Source: Bradyrhizobium sp. AZCC 1719 (GTDB lineage Bacteria; Pseudomonadota; Alphaproteobacteria; Rhizobiales; Xanthobacteraceae). From it: a stretch of DNA of 64,000 bases. The position numbers were made by a program, and so were the translations under genes. Position 1 is the stretch's first letter. The number at the start of each line of letters is the position of its first letter. The DNA lies in NCBI RefSeq assembly GCF_036924525.1, contig NZ_JAZHRU010000001.1, positions 959,001 to 1,023,000 of the forward strand, given 5' to 3'. This document shows, piece after piece, positions 37,294 to 45,338 of this stretch. The notes under the pieces were generated by a model that saw nothing but the letters and a program-made list of their open reading frames with translations, ran no database searches and had not been told where the DNA came from.

Positions 37294-37923
37294 CTATTTC
37301 CAGGCGAACACCGGCTGCTCCAGTTCGGCCACACGGGTCTCGCGACCCGCCAGGACTTCGGCAAACTGATAGATCAGCGCCGCCGTTGGCGCGTGGATGT
37401 GCTGGCCGGCATGGCGAAAGCGGATCACGCGCCGCGTGCTTTCGGGAATCCTGGTGAAGCTGAAGACGTCGGCTCGCTCGATGTCGTCGAGCGCGACGCG
37501 ATGTACCGAGGCGACCTCCGCCGGATTGGGGACGATATCGCCGTTTGTACCGACCCAGACCACCACCGGCGTGATCAGATAGCCTGAGCGCGTCGGGTAG
37601 TCGTCGAGCAGGCCCAGCACATCGCTTTCGCCGAGGCCGACGCCGAGTTCTTCGTGGAGCTCGCGCAGCGCAGCCTGTGCCGGCGTCTCGCCGTGGTCGC
37701 AGCGCCCACCCGGCAACGCCCATTGGGCGGCGTGGGCGCGCAGGCTTGCGGCGCGGCGGGTCAACAGAAATGTGGTGCCCGGGCCGCTCTCGGCTTCCGC
37801 CAGCGCGATGGCGACCGCGGCGCGCTTCAGCTCAGGCTCTGCGCGCTCCGAGGGCACCCGCGCAAATGCCGCGCAAAGCTCTGCAATATTCCGCCGCGTG
37901 GTATCGTCAAATGGCCTGGCCAT
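37294..37923 (-). CDS. NUDIX hydrolase (CoA pyrophosphatase-like)
   Basis: 209 residues. The Nudix box lies at about 72-95, with GGRCDHGE, then the REL.EE core RELHEELGV. The surrounding sequence (ALPGG and later VGTNGDIVPNPAEVASVHRV) is like NUDT7/8-type CoA diphosphatases, which cleave CoA or acyl-CoA pyrophosphate bonds. Substrate not certain; other nucleotide diphosphates are possible. Divergent from the PaaI-like thioesterase gene 80 bases away. Confidence 0.88.
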   Translation of the reverse strand: MARPFDDTTRRNIAELCAAFARVPSERAEPELKRAAVAIALAEAESGPGTTFLLTRRAASLRAHAAQWALPGGRCDHGETPAQAALRELHEELGVGLGESDVLGLLDDYPTRSGYLITPVVVWVGTNGDIVPNPAEVASVHRVALDDIERADVFSFTRIPESTRRVIRFRHAGQHIHAPTAALIYQFAEVLAGRETRVAELEQPVFAWK

Positions 37924-38003
37924 CCCGCTTGACTACAACACCAGCGCATCAGATGAAATGACCCCGGACAGCAAGATAGCCCGCAGAAAACGGAAAGCAC
38001 GGC

Positions 38004-38429
38004 ATGACAGCCAAGGCCGCGGACAAGCTCAAATCCGACGGCTGGAAGATCGTCGAAACCTCCGGCTTCCTGCACTTGATCGGCCCACTGTGGCAGCGCG
38101 TCGTCGACGGCGCGCACGAATACGCGCTCGCCACCGAGGACAAGCACCACAACCGCCGCGGCCTGGTGCAGGGCGGCGTCATCATGACCTTCGCCGACCG
38201 CACCTGCGGCATGACCGCCCGCTTCGTCTCGGGCAAGCCGACGCTGGCGACCGTGCAGCTCGATACGCACTTTGTCGAAGCCGGCAAGATCGGAGAGGTT
38301 TTGGTGTCGAAGCCGCATGTGGTGCGCTCCACCCGCAGCCTTATTTTCATCACGACGGAAGTGACGGTCGACAAACGCTGTATCGCGATGGCGAGCGGTG
38401 TGTTCAAGATATTGAAGAGCGAGGTTTGA
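38004..38429 (+). CDS. PaaI family thioesterase (hotdog fold)
   Basis: 141 residues. The core reads HHNRRGLVQGGVIMTFADRTC, matching the HxN..G..HGG..taaD pattern of the PaaI/4HBT family (HGG replaced by VQGG), followed by LATVQLDTHFVEAGKIGE. Predicted soluble acyl-CoA thioesterase, substrate unknown. ATG 38004 has GGAAAG seven bases upstream. It lies just before a palindromic repeat and the aldo/keto reductase gene. Confidence 0.85.
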   Translation: MTAKAADKLKSDGWKIVETSGFLHLIGPLWQRVVDGAHEYALATEDKHHNRRGLVQGGVIMTFADRTCGMTARFVSGKPTLATVQLDTHFVEAGKIGEVLVSKPHVVRSTRSLIFITTEVTVDKRCIAMASGVFKILKSEV

Positions 38430-38436
38430 GAGTTGC

Positions 38437-38539
38437 CGTCATTCCGGGGCGATGCGGAGCATCGAACTACGGGGCGGCCTTCCGCCCCTGAGAATCTCGA
38501 GATTCCGGGTCTGGTGCTGACGCACCATCCCGGAATGAC
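38437..38539. repeat. CGTCATTCCGGGG palindromic element, copy 3
   Basis: Outer arms CGTCATTCCGGGGCGATGCG and CATCCCGGAATGAC. Inner hairpins include GGGGCGGCCTTCCGCCCC, the AATCTCGAGATT palindrome and TGGTGCTGACGCACCA. An extra hairpin makes it longer than the 83-base form. Confidence 0.85.
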
Positions 38540-38562
38540 TGCCAAAGACTGAGGAGCGATTG

Positions 38563-39585
38563 ATGCAATACCGCCAACTCGGCCGCAGCGGCCTGAAGAT
38601 TTCACCGATCTGCCTGGGCACCATGATGTTCGGCGGTCCGACCGATGAAGTCACGTCGTCGCGCATCATCGCGAAAGCGCGCGAGGCCGGCGTCAACTTC
38701 ATCGACACCGCGGATGCCTATAATGGCGGCCAGTCCGAGCAGGTGGTCGGCCGTGCCATTTCAAACAATCGCACGAACTGGATTCTGGCGACCAAACTCG
38801 CCAACCAGATCGGCGACGATCCCAATTGCGGCGGGCTGTCGCGGCGCTGGGTGATGCAGGCGGCGGAAGAGAGCCTGCAACGCCTCGGCACCGATTTCAT
38901 CGACATCTATTATTTGCACAAGGAGGACCACGCGACGCCGCTGGAGGAGACGGTGCGCGCGATGGGCGATTTGATGCGCCAGGGCAAGATCCGCTATTTT
39001 GGCGTCTCCAACTACCGCGCCTGGCGCGTCGCCGAGATCTGCAACATCTGCGACAACAACGGCATCGATCGCCCGATCGTCAGCCAGCCCTATTACAACG
39101 CCATGAACCGGATGCCGGAGGTCGAGCACTTTCCGGCTTGCGGCTATTACGGCCTCGGCATCGTGCCCTATAGCCCCTTGGCGCGCGGGGTGCTGACCGG
39201 CAAGTACAGGCCGGATGCGGCGCCGGGCCAGGACACGCGTGCGGGCCGCGCCGACAAACGCATGATGCAGACCGAATGGCGGGCGGAATCGCTGCAGCTC
39301 GCCCAGGAGATCAAGCGGCACGCCGAAGCGCGCGGCATCACCGCCGGGCAATTCGCGGTTTCATGGGTGCTGAATTCGTCATTCGTGAGCGGGGTGATCG
39401 CGGGCCCCCGGACCGAACAGCAATGGGATGATTATATCCAAGCGCTGGACTATCGCTTCACGGCGGAGGACGAGGCGCTGGTCGACCGGCTGGTGGTGAG
39501 CGGCCATCCCTCGACGCCGGGGTTCAATGACCCGGCCTACCCGATCGAGGGCCGGCGGGCGCGGACGGACGGCCAAGCTCGATGA
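38563..39585 (+). CDS. Aldo/keto reductase
   Basis: 340 residues. The TIM-barrel enzyme uses NADPH to reduce carbonyls. Catalytic-type residues: Asp and Tyr in FIDTADAYNGG (about 46-56), Lys in ILATKLANQ (about 76-84) and His in YYLHKEDH (about 116-123). ATG 38563 has GAGGAG six bases upstream; the frame also has a TTG one codon earlier. The C-terminal GVIAGPRTEQQWDDYIQAL is typical of the AKR superfamily. Natural substrate unknown. Confidence 0.93.
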   Translation: MQYRQLGRSGLKISPICLGTMMFGGPTDEVTSSRIIAKAREAGVNFIDTADAYNGGQSEQVVGRAISNNRTNWILATKLANQIGDDPNCGGLSRRWVMQAAEESLQRLGTDFIDIYYLHKEDHATPLEETVRAMGDLMRQGKIRYFGVSNYRAWRVAEICNICDNNGIDRPIVSQPYYNAMNRMPEVEHFPACGYYGLGIVPYSPLARGVLTGKYRPDAAPGQDTRAGRADKRMMQTEWRAESLQLAQEIKRHAEARGITAGQFAVSWVLNSSFVSGVIAGPRTEQQWDDYIQALDYRFTAEDEALVDRLVVSGHPSTPGFNDPAYPIEGRRARTDGQAR

Positions 39586-39702
39586 GCGGGAACGGCGGTT
39601 CCGCGGCGGCCCACGACTTGGCGTTGCATCCGGGCTGGAGCGCTCGGTAACGGGATAGTAACCTCGCCGGTAGAAAACTCCCTGTTCAGATGGGAGGTCC
39701 AT

Positions 39703-39951
39703 GTGGTGGACGAGCACAGGATAGCACCACGGCGTCGGCTCTTGAAAGCGGGCAAGATTTCGTTTGGCGGCGGCGCCGTCATTGATTGCACGGTGCGCAA
39801 TCTTTCCGAAACCGGCGCTGCGCTCGAGGTAAGCTCTCCCGTCGGCATTCCCGAACGCTTCACGCTGGTGATCGAAGCCGACAACATCCAAGTGCCGTGC
39901 CGCGTCGTCTGGCGAAAAGAGACGCGGATCGGGGTTCATTTCGAAACCTGA
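39703..39951 (+). CDS. PilZ domain protein
   Basis: 82 residues, almost only the PilZ domain. The c-di-GMP binding motifs are RIAPRRR (RxxxR, about 6-12) and DCTVRNLSETGA (D/NxSxxG, about 28-39). Start is GTG, either 39703 or 39706, with GGGAGG (39692-39697) upstream. Single-domain PilZ proteins act as c-di-GMP effectors on partner proteins. The window's EAL and HD-GYP genes are distant and need not be related. No operon partner. Confidence 0.88.
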   Translation: MVDEHRIAPRRRLLKAGKISFGGGAVIDCTVRNLSETGAALEVSSPVGIPERFTLVIEADNIQVPCRVVWRKETRIGVHFET

Positions 39952-40039
39952 CCGGCGCATTTCAGCAACCATCGCGCGCGGCACGCGACCGCGCACGACA
40001 AATCGTCTGAAACACACGCCGGGTCCCGGACTCGAAGAG

Positions 40040-40330
40040 TCAGTGTCTGGATTCGAGACTGACGATCACGCCTGTCGGCTCGGGCTCGTGTGGCGACAAT
40101 TTCGTCAGCGTCTCATCGCTCCAATAAGCAAGGTTTACGATCATGCCGATTGTGGTTTCCCGCTCGGAAGCCTCGGTCGGCTCCAGGACGTTGAGCCCGC
40201 CGCTGTCGAGGAAGAATGTATGATCCCCAAACATGCTGGCTAGCTGCGGAACCACCGGATGATCGTCGGGAAGCGCCTGGGCTTCGAATTGCGTCAGAGC
40301 GCGTTCTACCTGTGCCGAGTTCAATTTCAT
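40040..40330 (-). CDS. Hypothetical protein
   Basis: 96 residues from ATG 40330, with AAGGAG eight bases upstream on the coding strand. It reads MKLNSAQVERALTQFEAQAL, then HTFFLDSGGLNVLEP and a C-terminal IVNLAYWSDETLTKLSPHEP. No signal peptide or membrane segment. The frame continues upstream to 40459 without a domain. No family recognised; it converges on the PilZ gene with a gap of about 90 bases. Confidence 0.65.
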   Translation of the reverse strand: MKLNSAQVERALTQFEAQALPDDHPVVPQLASMFGDHTFFLDSGGLNVLEPTEASERETTIGMIVNLAYWSDETLTKLSPHEPEPTGVIVSLESRH

Positions 40331-40686
40331 GCACGATCTCCTTACTTGGCTTCTGGTTGGTGAGCACCGCGTGATGGCCTTGACCGCGCGCGGCTCTTTC
40401 TGCGGAGGGAATGACGTCAAGCGTGTCGGATCCTGATCGCTCGTCCCCACCGGCGTCACGCGCCGGCTCGCAGCTTCGCTTTCAATTCCGCAAGCACGCC
40501 GAATTGAAGTCGGGACAGTGGTGCCTCTTGGCGCCGCTTCAACCCGGCAACGAAATTAAATTCGCAATGTTCCGCAGAAAGGCATGTTTGAAATCGCACG
40601 GAACCAGGCGGAAAAGTTCCAGCGCCCGCGATCGCTTTCGGCCTAGTTCTTTCGAACGACCGCCAGCATCGCGTGACTGTCGCCGG
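40331..40686. other. Intergenic region
   Basis: 356 bases between two small minus-strand genes. No gene, repeat or clear promoter seen; AT content is moderately raised near 40550-40580. Confidence 0.35.
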
Positions 40687-40875
40687 CTATTTCCCATCGG
40701 GAATGGGATGCCGCCTTGCCAGTTCGTCGAGCGGCAGATGCGCTTCCTCGTCGCTCAGCGCAAAACGCACGATGACATCCTGACGCCCGACCTGCCCCCA
40801 AAGCCCATCCGATGACCATTTCTGTGGCGCAGGCCCTCGCAGGCCTTCCACCCAGACAAAGTACCATTCCGTCAT
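40687..40875 (-). CDS. Small hypothetical protein
   Basis: 62 residues reading MTEWYFVWVEGLRGPAPQKW, then a middle with GQDVIVRFALSDEEAH and LDELARRHPIPDGK. Codons look coding-like and AGAGGTG lies a few bases before the ATG. No family recognised; soluble and acidic. Could be a false ORF, but size, start and composition favour a real gene. Confidence 0.5.
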   Translation of the reverse strand: MTEWYFVWVEGLRGPAPQKWSSDGLWGQVGRQDVIVRFALSDEEAHLPLDELARRHPIPDGK

Positions 40876-41010
40876 CGCAGCACCTCTTGGGTCTTCGATC
40901 AGGTCTCTTCGATCAGGTCTTGGAGATCAGCTCTTGGACCGGAACCAGATGCATCGTGGCCTCGTTGGAATGATATCGCCTCATACGCATCCTGACAGAA
41001 GGATTTCGCC

Positions 41011-41505
41011 ATGGAGATCAAGAATTTCAAGGACATGTACATTGCCGAACTGCAGGAACTGGTGAGCGTCGAGGACCAACTTGCGGAAGCACTGCTGCGG
41101 ATGGCGGCGGCGGCAGCCCACCCGGCACTCAAGGACGCGCTGGTGGACCATCACGCGGAGACGGTCACGCAGAAGGGCCGCCTTGTAGCCATCCTTCGCC
41201 AGCATGGCGCAGACCCGGCGGCGCATGTCGACCAGGCCATGGAGGCGCTCATCCGTGAGACCCGGAAGATGCTCAGCATGCTGGAGGGCGACGACCTTCG
41301 CGATGCCGGCCTGATCGCATCCGCCCAGAAGCTCGAGCACTATGAAATCGCCGCCTACGGCTCGGCAGCCGCGCTGGCGGGGCAGTTGGAATTGCGCAAC
41401 GACCAGGCGACGCTGCACGAGAGCCTGATGGAAGAAAAAGAGATCGATGCGCTGCTCACCGATATCGCCAAGGGTGAGGTCAATCCGGATGCGCTGGCGG
41501 CGTGA
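41011..41505 (+). CDS. DUF892 (YciE-like) ferritin-like protein
   Basis: 164 residues. Opening FKDMYIAELQELVSVEDQLAEAL and later HHAETVTQKGRL and KLEHYEIAAYGS carry the ferritin-type Glu/His ligands of the four-helix YciE/YciF family. These proteins are induced by stress; whether they bind iron is not shown here. ATG 41011 follows AAGGATTTCGCC, so the ribosome binding site AAGGA is about eight bases away. First gene of the accessory stretch. Confidence 0.88.
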   Translation: MEIKNFKDMYIAELQELVSVEDQLAEALLRMAAAAAHPALKDALVDHHAETVTQKGRLVAILRQHGADPAAHVDQAMEALIRETRKMLSMLEGDDLRDAGLIASAQKLEHYEIAAYGSAAALAGQLELRNDQATLHESLMEEKEIDALLTDIAKGEVNPDALAA

Positions 41506-41666
41506 CTTCGGCGTGACTTCGGGGCTGCTGGCGCTCGCAAGAGGTGCAGCGTCCGTGCATGTGACGCTGCCGCTCAGGACGGGGGACACGCGCTGACAGT
41601 GTCTTCGCGACGATCTTCGGGCGCGATCTTCAGCGTGTTCGGGATTTAGGCCCGCTGCTCTTGATG

Positions 41667-41703
41667 TCGGATTTCTTGGTTTCGGATTTCTTGGTTTCGG
41701 ATT
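41667..41703. repeat. Short tandem repeat of TCGGATTTCTTGGTT
   Basis: Two exact 15-base units (41667-41681, 41682-41696) and a partial third (TCGGATT). It lies in gene-free sequence right of the DUF892 gene and just left of the structured element. Confidence 0.8.
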
Positions 41704-41784
41704 CAACTGTCAAACAGCGAGAGGGTGTGCGTCCGCGTTCTCGCGGCGTGAAGCGCCCGAGCTTTGCTTGAACGTCCGCCCTCC

Positions 41785-42245
41785 ATCGAAACAAGGGCGC
41801 AGGGAAAGCCGGGTGCACGCTGCACCCGAGGTCTCGTGTGCTGTTTGCGCATAAGGAAATGCACACGAGCATACAGGGCAGCGGAGGCATTCCGGCTTTC
41901 CCTGCGCGATGGTTTACGGCTTACTTCGTGCTCTCCCCGGAGAACGGCTCTTTTGCCTCCGTCGCCGGCGGGACACTTCCCGCCAACTTAACGCCAGCAC
42001 CGCGGCGCCCGAACCACACGACTTCGCCGTCCGCTTCAGGCGCCGACGTCAGCTAGCGCCATTCACGTCCACCGCATCTCACCGCGCGTTCGTGACGTGG
42101 CCAACGCCCCTTGGGTGGGTGAGACGGGCGGAGTTATGCCGGTGATTTGGGTTGCAAGTGAAGCGGAATATTTTTAGTCACCGGACTTGACACGACTTCT
42201 GAAAATCAGAAGTGATTTGCCTCGTCGTGCCAATTGGTCGCACTC
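41785..42245. repeat. Structured non-coding element, probably a dispersed repeat
   Basis: A 16-base-pair closing stem, GCGCAGGGAAAGCCGG (41797-41812) with CCGGCTTTCCCTGCGC (41892-41907), encloses two hairpins: GGGTGCA/TGCACCC (41811-41827) and CTCGTGTGC/GCACACGAG (41833-41869). Another hairpin, GGCGGGA/TCCCGCC, is at 41967-41984, and ACTTCTG/CAGAAGT near 42194-42212. No ORF is convincing. Similar sequence recurs in Bradyrhizobium genomes as I remember it; this was not checked. The gene-free stretch continues to the 42306 gene. Confidence 0.6.
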
Positions 42246-42305
42246 GCGCGCAGCAATGCTACGCGTGCGGCAGAAGGCGGGACGTCTCGAATCGAACAAA
42301 CAGAC

Positions 42306-42596
42306 TCACTTTCGATCTTCGCCCTCGCGACGCTCCTTGAAATGCGGACTGGCGGCCTCGTCGTGACCGCTTCGGCTGCTGAAGAACATCAGCGCCATCA
42401 GGCCGCATCCGATCAGGAGCGAGAAGAACGTGCCAAGGCCAAGCGCAATCCAGCCGTGCGTGCTCATCGGAACGTCGCTGCTTGCGTTCCAGACGTAAGC
42501 TGCCCACACGCCGGTGAGGACAAGCAGAGCAGCAAGCACAATGAGCAGGACGATTTGCCCCGAGCCAATCTTGGCTCTTTCCGAAGATTGCTGCAT
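42306..42596 (-). CDS. Hypothetical membrane protein, two transmembrane segments
   Basis: 96 residues. Hydrophobic segments IVLLIVLAALLVLTGVWAAYVW (about 15-36) and WIALGLGTFFSLLIGCGLMALMFF (about 49-72), with a short polar C-terminus HDEAASPHFKERREGEDRK. ATG 42596 (cat at 42594-42596), with GGAGTTGGTGC a short way upstream. No function known. Lies between the structured element and the DUF3606 gene on the minus strand. Confidence 0.72.
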   Translation of the reverse strand: MQQSSERAKIGSGQIVLLIVLAALLVLTGVWAAYVWNASSDVPMSTHGWIALGLGTFFSLLIGCGLMALMFFSSRSGHDEAASPHFKERREGEDRK

Positions 42597-42656
42597 GCAC
42601 CAACTCCATCTTCCGGTGAACCAAACGGACTGGAGCGTGTCCGTTCCTAAGGGAAA

Positions 42657-42851
42657 TTACCTTTTCTTCCCCCTCAGCGCCTTCACCACCCGCTTGCGGC
42701 TGCTGCCGACCTTCTTGACAGCTTTCTTCACGGCCGAGGCCGACTTGCGGGTTTTCTTTGCGATGTACCGTACCTCGTAACTCTGCCCGCCGGCCACGCG
42801 CGCACGATCCTGATTGCGTCCACGCAGCGACTTCTTCGCTTTCTTCGCCAT
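42657..42851 (-). CDS. DUF3606 family protein
   Basis: 64 residues. The family core is DRARVAGGQSYEVRYIAKKT, followed by SASAVKKAVKKVGSSRKRV. Very basic and soluble, no signal. DUF3606 proteins are small and of unknown function, possibly nucleic acid binding from their charge. ATG 42851 has GGAGG about seven bases upstream on the coding strand (cctcc after the cat). Confidence 0.85.
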   Translation of the reverse strand: MAKKAKKSLRGRNQDRARVAGGQSYEVRYIAKKTRKSASAVKKAVKKVGSSRKRVVKALRGKKR

Positions 42852-42909
42852 TTCGAATTTCCTCCAAGTGCCCCGCAGTGCAACGCGAGGTATGGAACGG
42901 AGTTCCTGA

Positions 42910-43287
42910 TTATGCGAATTGCGCGAGGCCGTGGCCGACCGACCAATTCTCTTTCGCGGCCTCGAGAACGTTCACGAACACGTTCTCCGACCGGATGCCG
43001 GGGCTTTCGGCGAGCAACTCCGCCGTCCGCCGGAACAGCGCTTTCTTCTGTTCTGATGTACGGGTGTTGAACACGGTGATTTGGATGAACACAACATCGT
43101 CGCTGCGCGCGACGCCATAGGCATCGCCGTAGCGGAAGTTCGCCGCGTCATGCTCGGTGATGGTCATGAACTGGTCGTCTTCGGGCACACTGAGCGTTTC
43201 ACGCATTGCGCGGTAAAGGCTGTCGAAGATCGCCTGCCGGTAGGCTTCCGGCTTTCCGGCGCGCAGAGAGATGTGAATGAGCGGCAT
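42910..43287 (-). CDS. Tautomerase family protein
   Basis: 125 residues beginning MPLIHISLRAGKPEAYRQAI, so Pro is the N-terminal catalytic base after Met removal. Later VFIQITVFNTRTSEQKKALF and SENVFVNVLEAAKENW match the 4-oxalocrotonate tautomerase-like superfamily (about 125-residue class). Divergent from the TetR gene, with a paired inverted-repeat operator between; it is therefore the likely regulated target. Substrate unknown. Confidence 0.87.
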   Translation of the reverse strand: MPLIHISLRAGKPEAYRQAIFDSLYRAMRETLSVPEDDQFMTITEHDAANFRYGDAYGVARSDDVVFIQITVFNTRTSEQKKALFRRTAELLAESPGIRSENVFVNVLEAAKENWSVGHGLAQFA

Positions 43288-43412
43288 CGCGAATCCTTTC
43301 AGAAAGCGTCACGCGGATGCGCACCACAGCAGCGGCTCCCGCAGTGGCGGGCCACCACGAAATGAGCTATCCAGCCCGACACGTTTTTAACATAGCGTTC
43401 AAAACCATATTC

Positions 43413-43446
43413 TTGACGTCGTGTCAAATATTTTTGACGCTCGTCA
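43413..43446. promoter_or_regulatory. Paired inverted repeats, probable TetR operator
   Basis: TTGAC-gtcgt-GTCAA (43413-43427) and TGACG-ct-CGTCA (43435-43446) are two short inverted repeats seven bases apart. They share the half-site TGAC and lie 126-159 bases upstream of the tautomerase start and 40-73 upstream of the TetR start. Likely bound by the neighbouring TetR protein. Confidence 0.55.
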
Positions 43447-43485
43447 GGTAGCGGCATCGGACCGATGGGATGCAGGGAGGGAAAC

Positions 43486-44085
43486 ATGCGGCCGCGAGAG
43501 TTCGACCACGACGACGTCCTGCGCATCGCGTTCGATCAATTCTGGCGCAAGGGGGTGCGCGGCACGTCGCTGTCAGACATTGCGCGTGACGCCGGCGTCC
43601 AGCGCGGCAGTCTCTACAATGCCTTCGGCAGCAAGGAAGCGCTGTTTCTCTGCGCCTACGAGCGCTATGCGCGCGAATATCTCGGCTCTGTCCAAAAGGC
43701 GCTCGGCTCCGGGACCTTGCGAAAACGCCTCACGGGATTTTTCGATCTGACCATAGAAAACTTCCGTTCCGGCTCGCCGCCCCGCGGATGCCCCACCACG
43801 CGGGGACTGATGGAGCTGGCGTCGGTCGAAGGCGAAGGGCTGGATGAGAACGCGCGCAAAACCTTTGCGGATCTGGTGGCGCGCATCACCGGCCTAGTTC
43901 AGGAAGCCTTGTCAGAGGGCGTCAAGCGAGGCGAGTTCAATGGCGACCCCGGAACCGCTGCCTTACACATCGTCACCGTGACGCGCGGATTGGCCGTGCT
44001 CGAACGAGCTTTTGGTGATGAGGCCCAACTTCGGAAGATTGCGAGGCACACGATCGATCTCGTGCTTGGCGGGGCGCGCCGCTAG
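43486..44085 (+). CDS. TetR/AcrR family transcriptional regulator
   Basis: 199 residues. The N-terminal helix-turn-helix covers about residues 8-55: AFDQFWRKGVRGTSLSDIAR, then DAGVQRGSLYNAFGSKEALF. The C-terminal part is a ligand-binding domain ending in LERAFGDEAQLRKIARHTID. Start at 43486 with GGGAGG five bases upstream. Divergent from the tautomerase gene, which it probably represses in the absence of an electrophile or quinone-like effector; that link is inference from position. Confidence 0.92.
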   Translation: MRPREFDHDDVLRIAFDQFWRKGVRGTSLSDIARDAGVQRGSLYNAFGSKEALFLCAYERYAREYLGSVQKALGSGTLRKRLTGFFDLTIENFRSGSPPRGCPTTRGLMELASVEGEGLDENARKTFADLVARITGLVQEALSEGVKRGEFNGDPGTAALHIVTVTRGLAVLERAFGDEAQLRKIARHTIDLVLGGARR

Positions 44086-44217
44086 AGCAAAGCGTATACG
44101 CTGCGCTCCAATCCGCCTTACGGCATCAGACATATTGCCCTACATCCGTGTGGCCGAAATCCGCGCCCTTGAACTTTCGGAACCTACCCTGCTTAATACA
44201 ATCGGAGGAAGTTCGTT

Positions 44218-45183
44218 GTGAGCGTCGTTGCAGCCCACCTTTATCGTAAAGGCAAGAAGGTGAGAGCCGTTTCCCTGGACGAGCCGATCGACTGCAAGGG
44301 GAAATCCGAATTTGTCTGGATCGGATTGTTTGAGCCTTCGAAACGGGAGCTTGAGCAACTTGAGAAGAACTATGGGCTTCATCCTCTCGCGATTGAAGAC
44401 GCCTTCAAGGCAAACCAAATACCGAAGGTTGACGTTTATGGCGACCAACTGTTTGTGATGACCCGCACCGCTCACCTTGAGCAGGATCACATAGCTTACG
44501 GCGAGACTGCACTTTTTGTCGGAAAGAATTTTATCATTTCGGTGCGGCATGGCTCCGCACGGGCACATACCGGCCTCCGCAACCAACTGGAAGCGGCGCC
44601 CAGCTTACTATCCCAAGGTCCGGACTACGTTCTTCACGCCATACTCGACTTTATCGTTGATGGTTATCTCCCGATTGTCGAAACGATCGAGGAACGCGTT
44701 CTAACCATGGAGCAGAGTGCTCTCGACAGCTTCCTCAGCCGTACAGAGGTCAAGCGGATCTTCGGCCTGCGCCAGGAGCTAATCCGCTTTAAGCGGATCA
44801 TCGGCCCCATGACGGAGGTCTGCGGCCGGCTCGTACACCTGGATTCGCCGTGTCTAGACGCTGACGTTCGTCCGTATTTCCAGGACGTTCTGGACCACGT
44901 ACGACGAGTCGATGCGATGGTGAACTCACTGCGAGACGTTCTGACTTCGGTTTTCGAGGTGAGCAATCTGTTGGAGCAGCAGCGTCAAGGCGTCATCACG
45001 AGACAGTTGGCCGCCTGGGCCGCGATATTGGCCGTACCCACTGCGATTGCCGGGATCTACGGCATGAATTTCGAGAACATGCCCGAGCTGAAAACCCAAT
45101 ACGGCTACTACGTCGTCGTCGGCATTATCGCCCTGCTGTGCACCGTGCTTTACCTGCGGTTCAAGCGGGCTCGATGGCTTTGA
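44218..45183 (+). CDS. corA: Magnesium/cobalt transporter CorA
   Basis: 321 residues. The signature GMN is in IYGMNFENMPEL near the end (about 281-292), followed by the second transmembrane segment YYVVVGIIALLCTVLYLRF. The long N-terminal cytoplasmic domain includes NYGLHPLAIEDAF. Forms a pentameric Mg2+ channel in the inner membrane. Start is GTG 44218 with GGAGGA eight bases upstream. Codon and GC content look lower than the core genes, so acquisition is possible. Confidence 0.94.
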   Translation: MSVVAAHLYRKGKKVRAVSLDEPIDCKGKSEFVWIGLFEPSKRELEQLEKNYGLHPLAIEDAFKANQIPKVDVYGDQLFVMTRTAHLEQDHIAYGETALFVGKNFIISVRHGSARAHTGLRNQLEAAPSLLSQGPDYVLHAILDFIVDGYLPIVETIEERVLTMEQSALDSFLSRTEVKRIFGLRQELIRFKRIIGPMTEVCGRLVHLDSPCLDADVRPYFQDVLDHVRRVDAMVNSLRDVLTSVFEVSNLLEQQRQGVITRQLAAWAAILAVPTAIAGIYGMNFENMPELKTQYGYYVVVGIIALLCTVLYLRFKRARWL

Positions 45184-45302
45184 TAGCGGGTTGCTCGCGG
45201 CTTTGCCGAGTGTCGCGCCAAATTCGGGTGCACGACATTCTCGCGGCGGAGGCCCAATCGCGGTGATTGAGCGCGACGACAAGCGGCGCCAACAGGCGTG
45301 CC

Positions 45303-45332
45303 GGAGGCGGGCCGTAGATCCGGCCCGCCTCC
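45303..45332. terminator. GC-rich hairpin between corA and the CHRD/RTX gene
   Basis: Perfect 11-base-pair stem GGAGGCGGGCC (45303-45313) with GGCCCGCCTCC (45322-45332), eight-base loop. Lies between the convergent stops of corA and the CHRD/RTX gene. No T-tract on either side, so efficiency is uncertain. Confidence 0.5.
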
Positions 45333-45338
45333 GCGACC

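Noticed and set aside
41764..42145. Overlapping small ORFs in the structured element
   Set aside because: No domain or codon signal, and the DNA shows nested inverted repeats instead.
44169..44199. TTGAAC/TAATAC promoter-like pair upstream of corA
   Set aside because: Spacing is 19 bases and the implied transcript start would fall inside the ribosome binding site, so it is not a convincing promoter.
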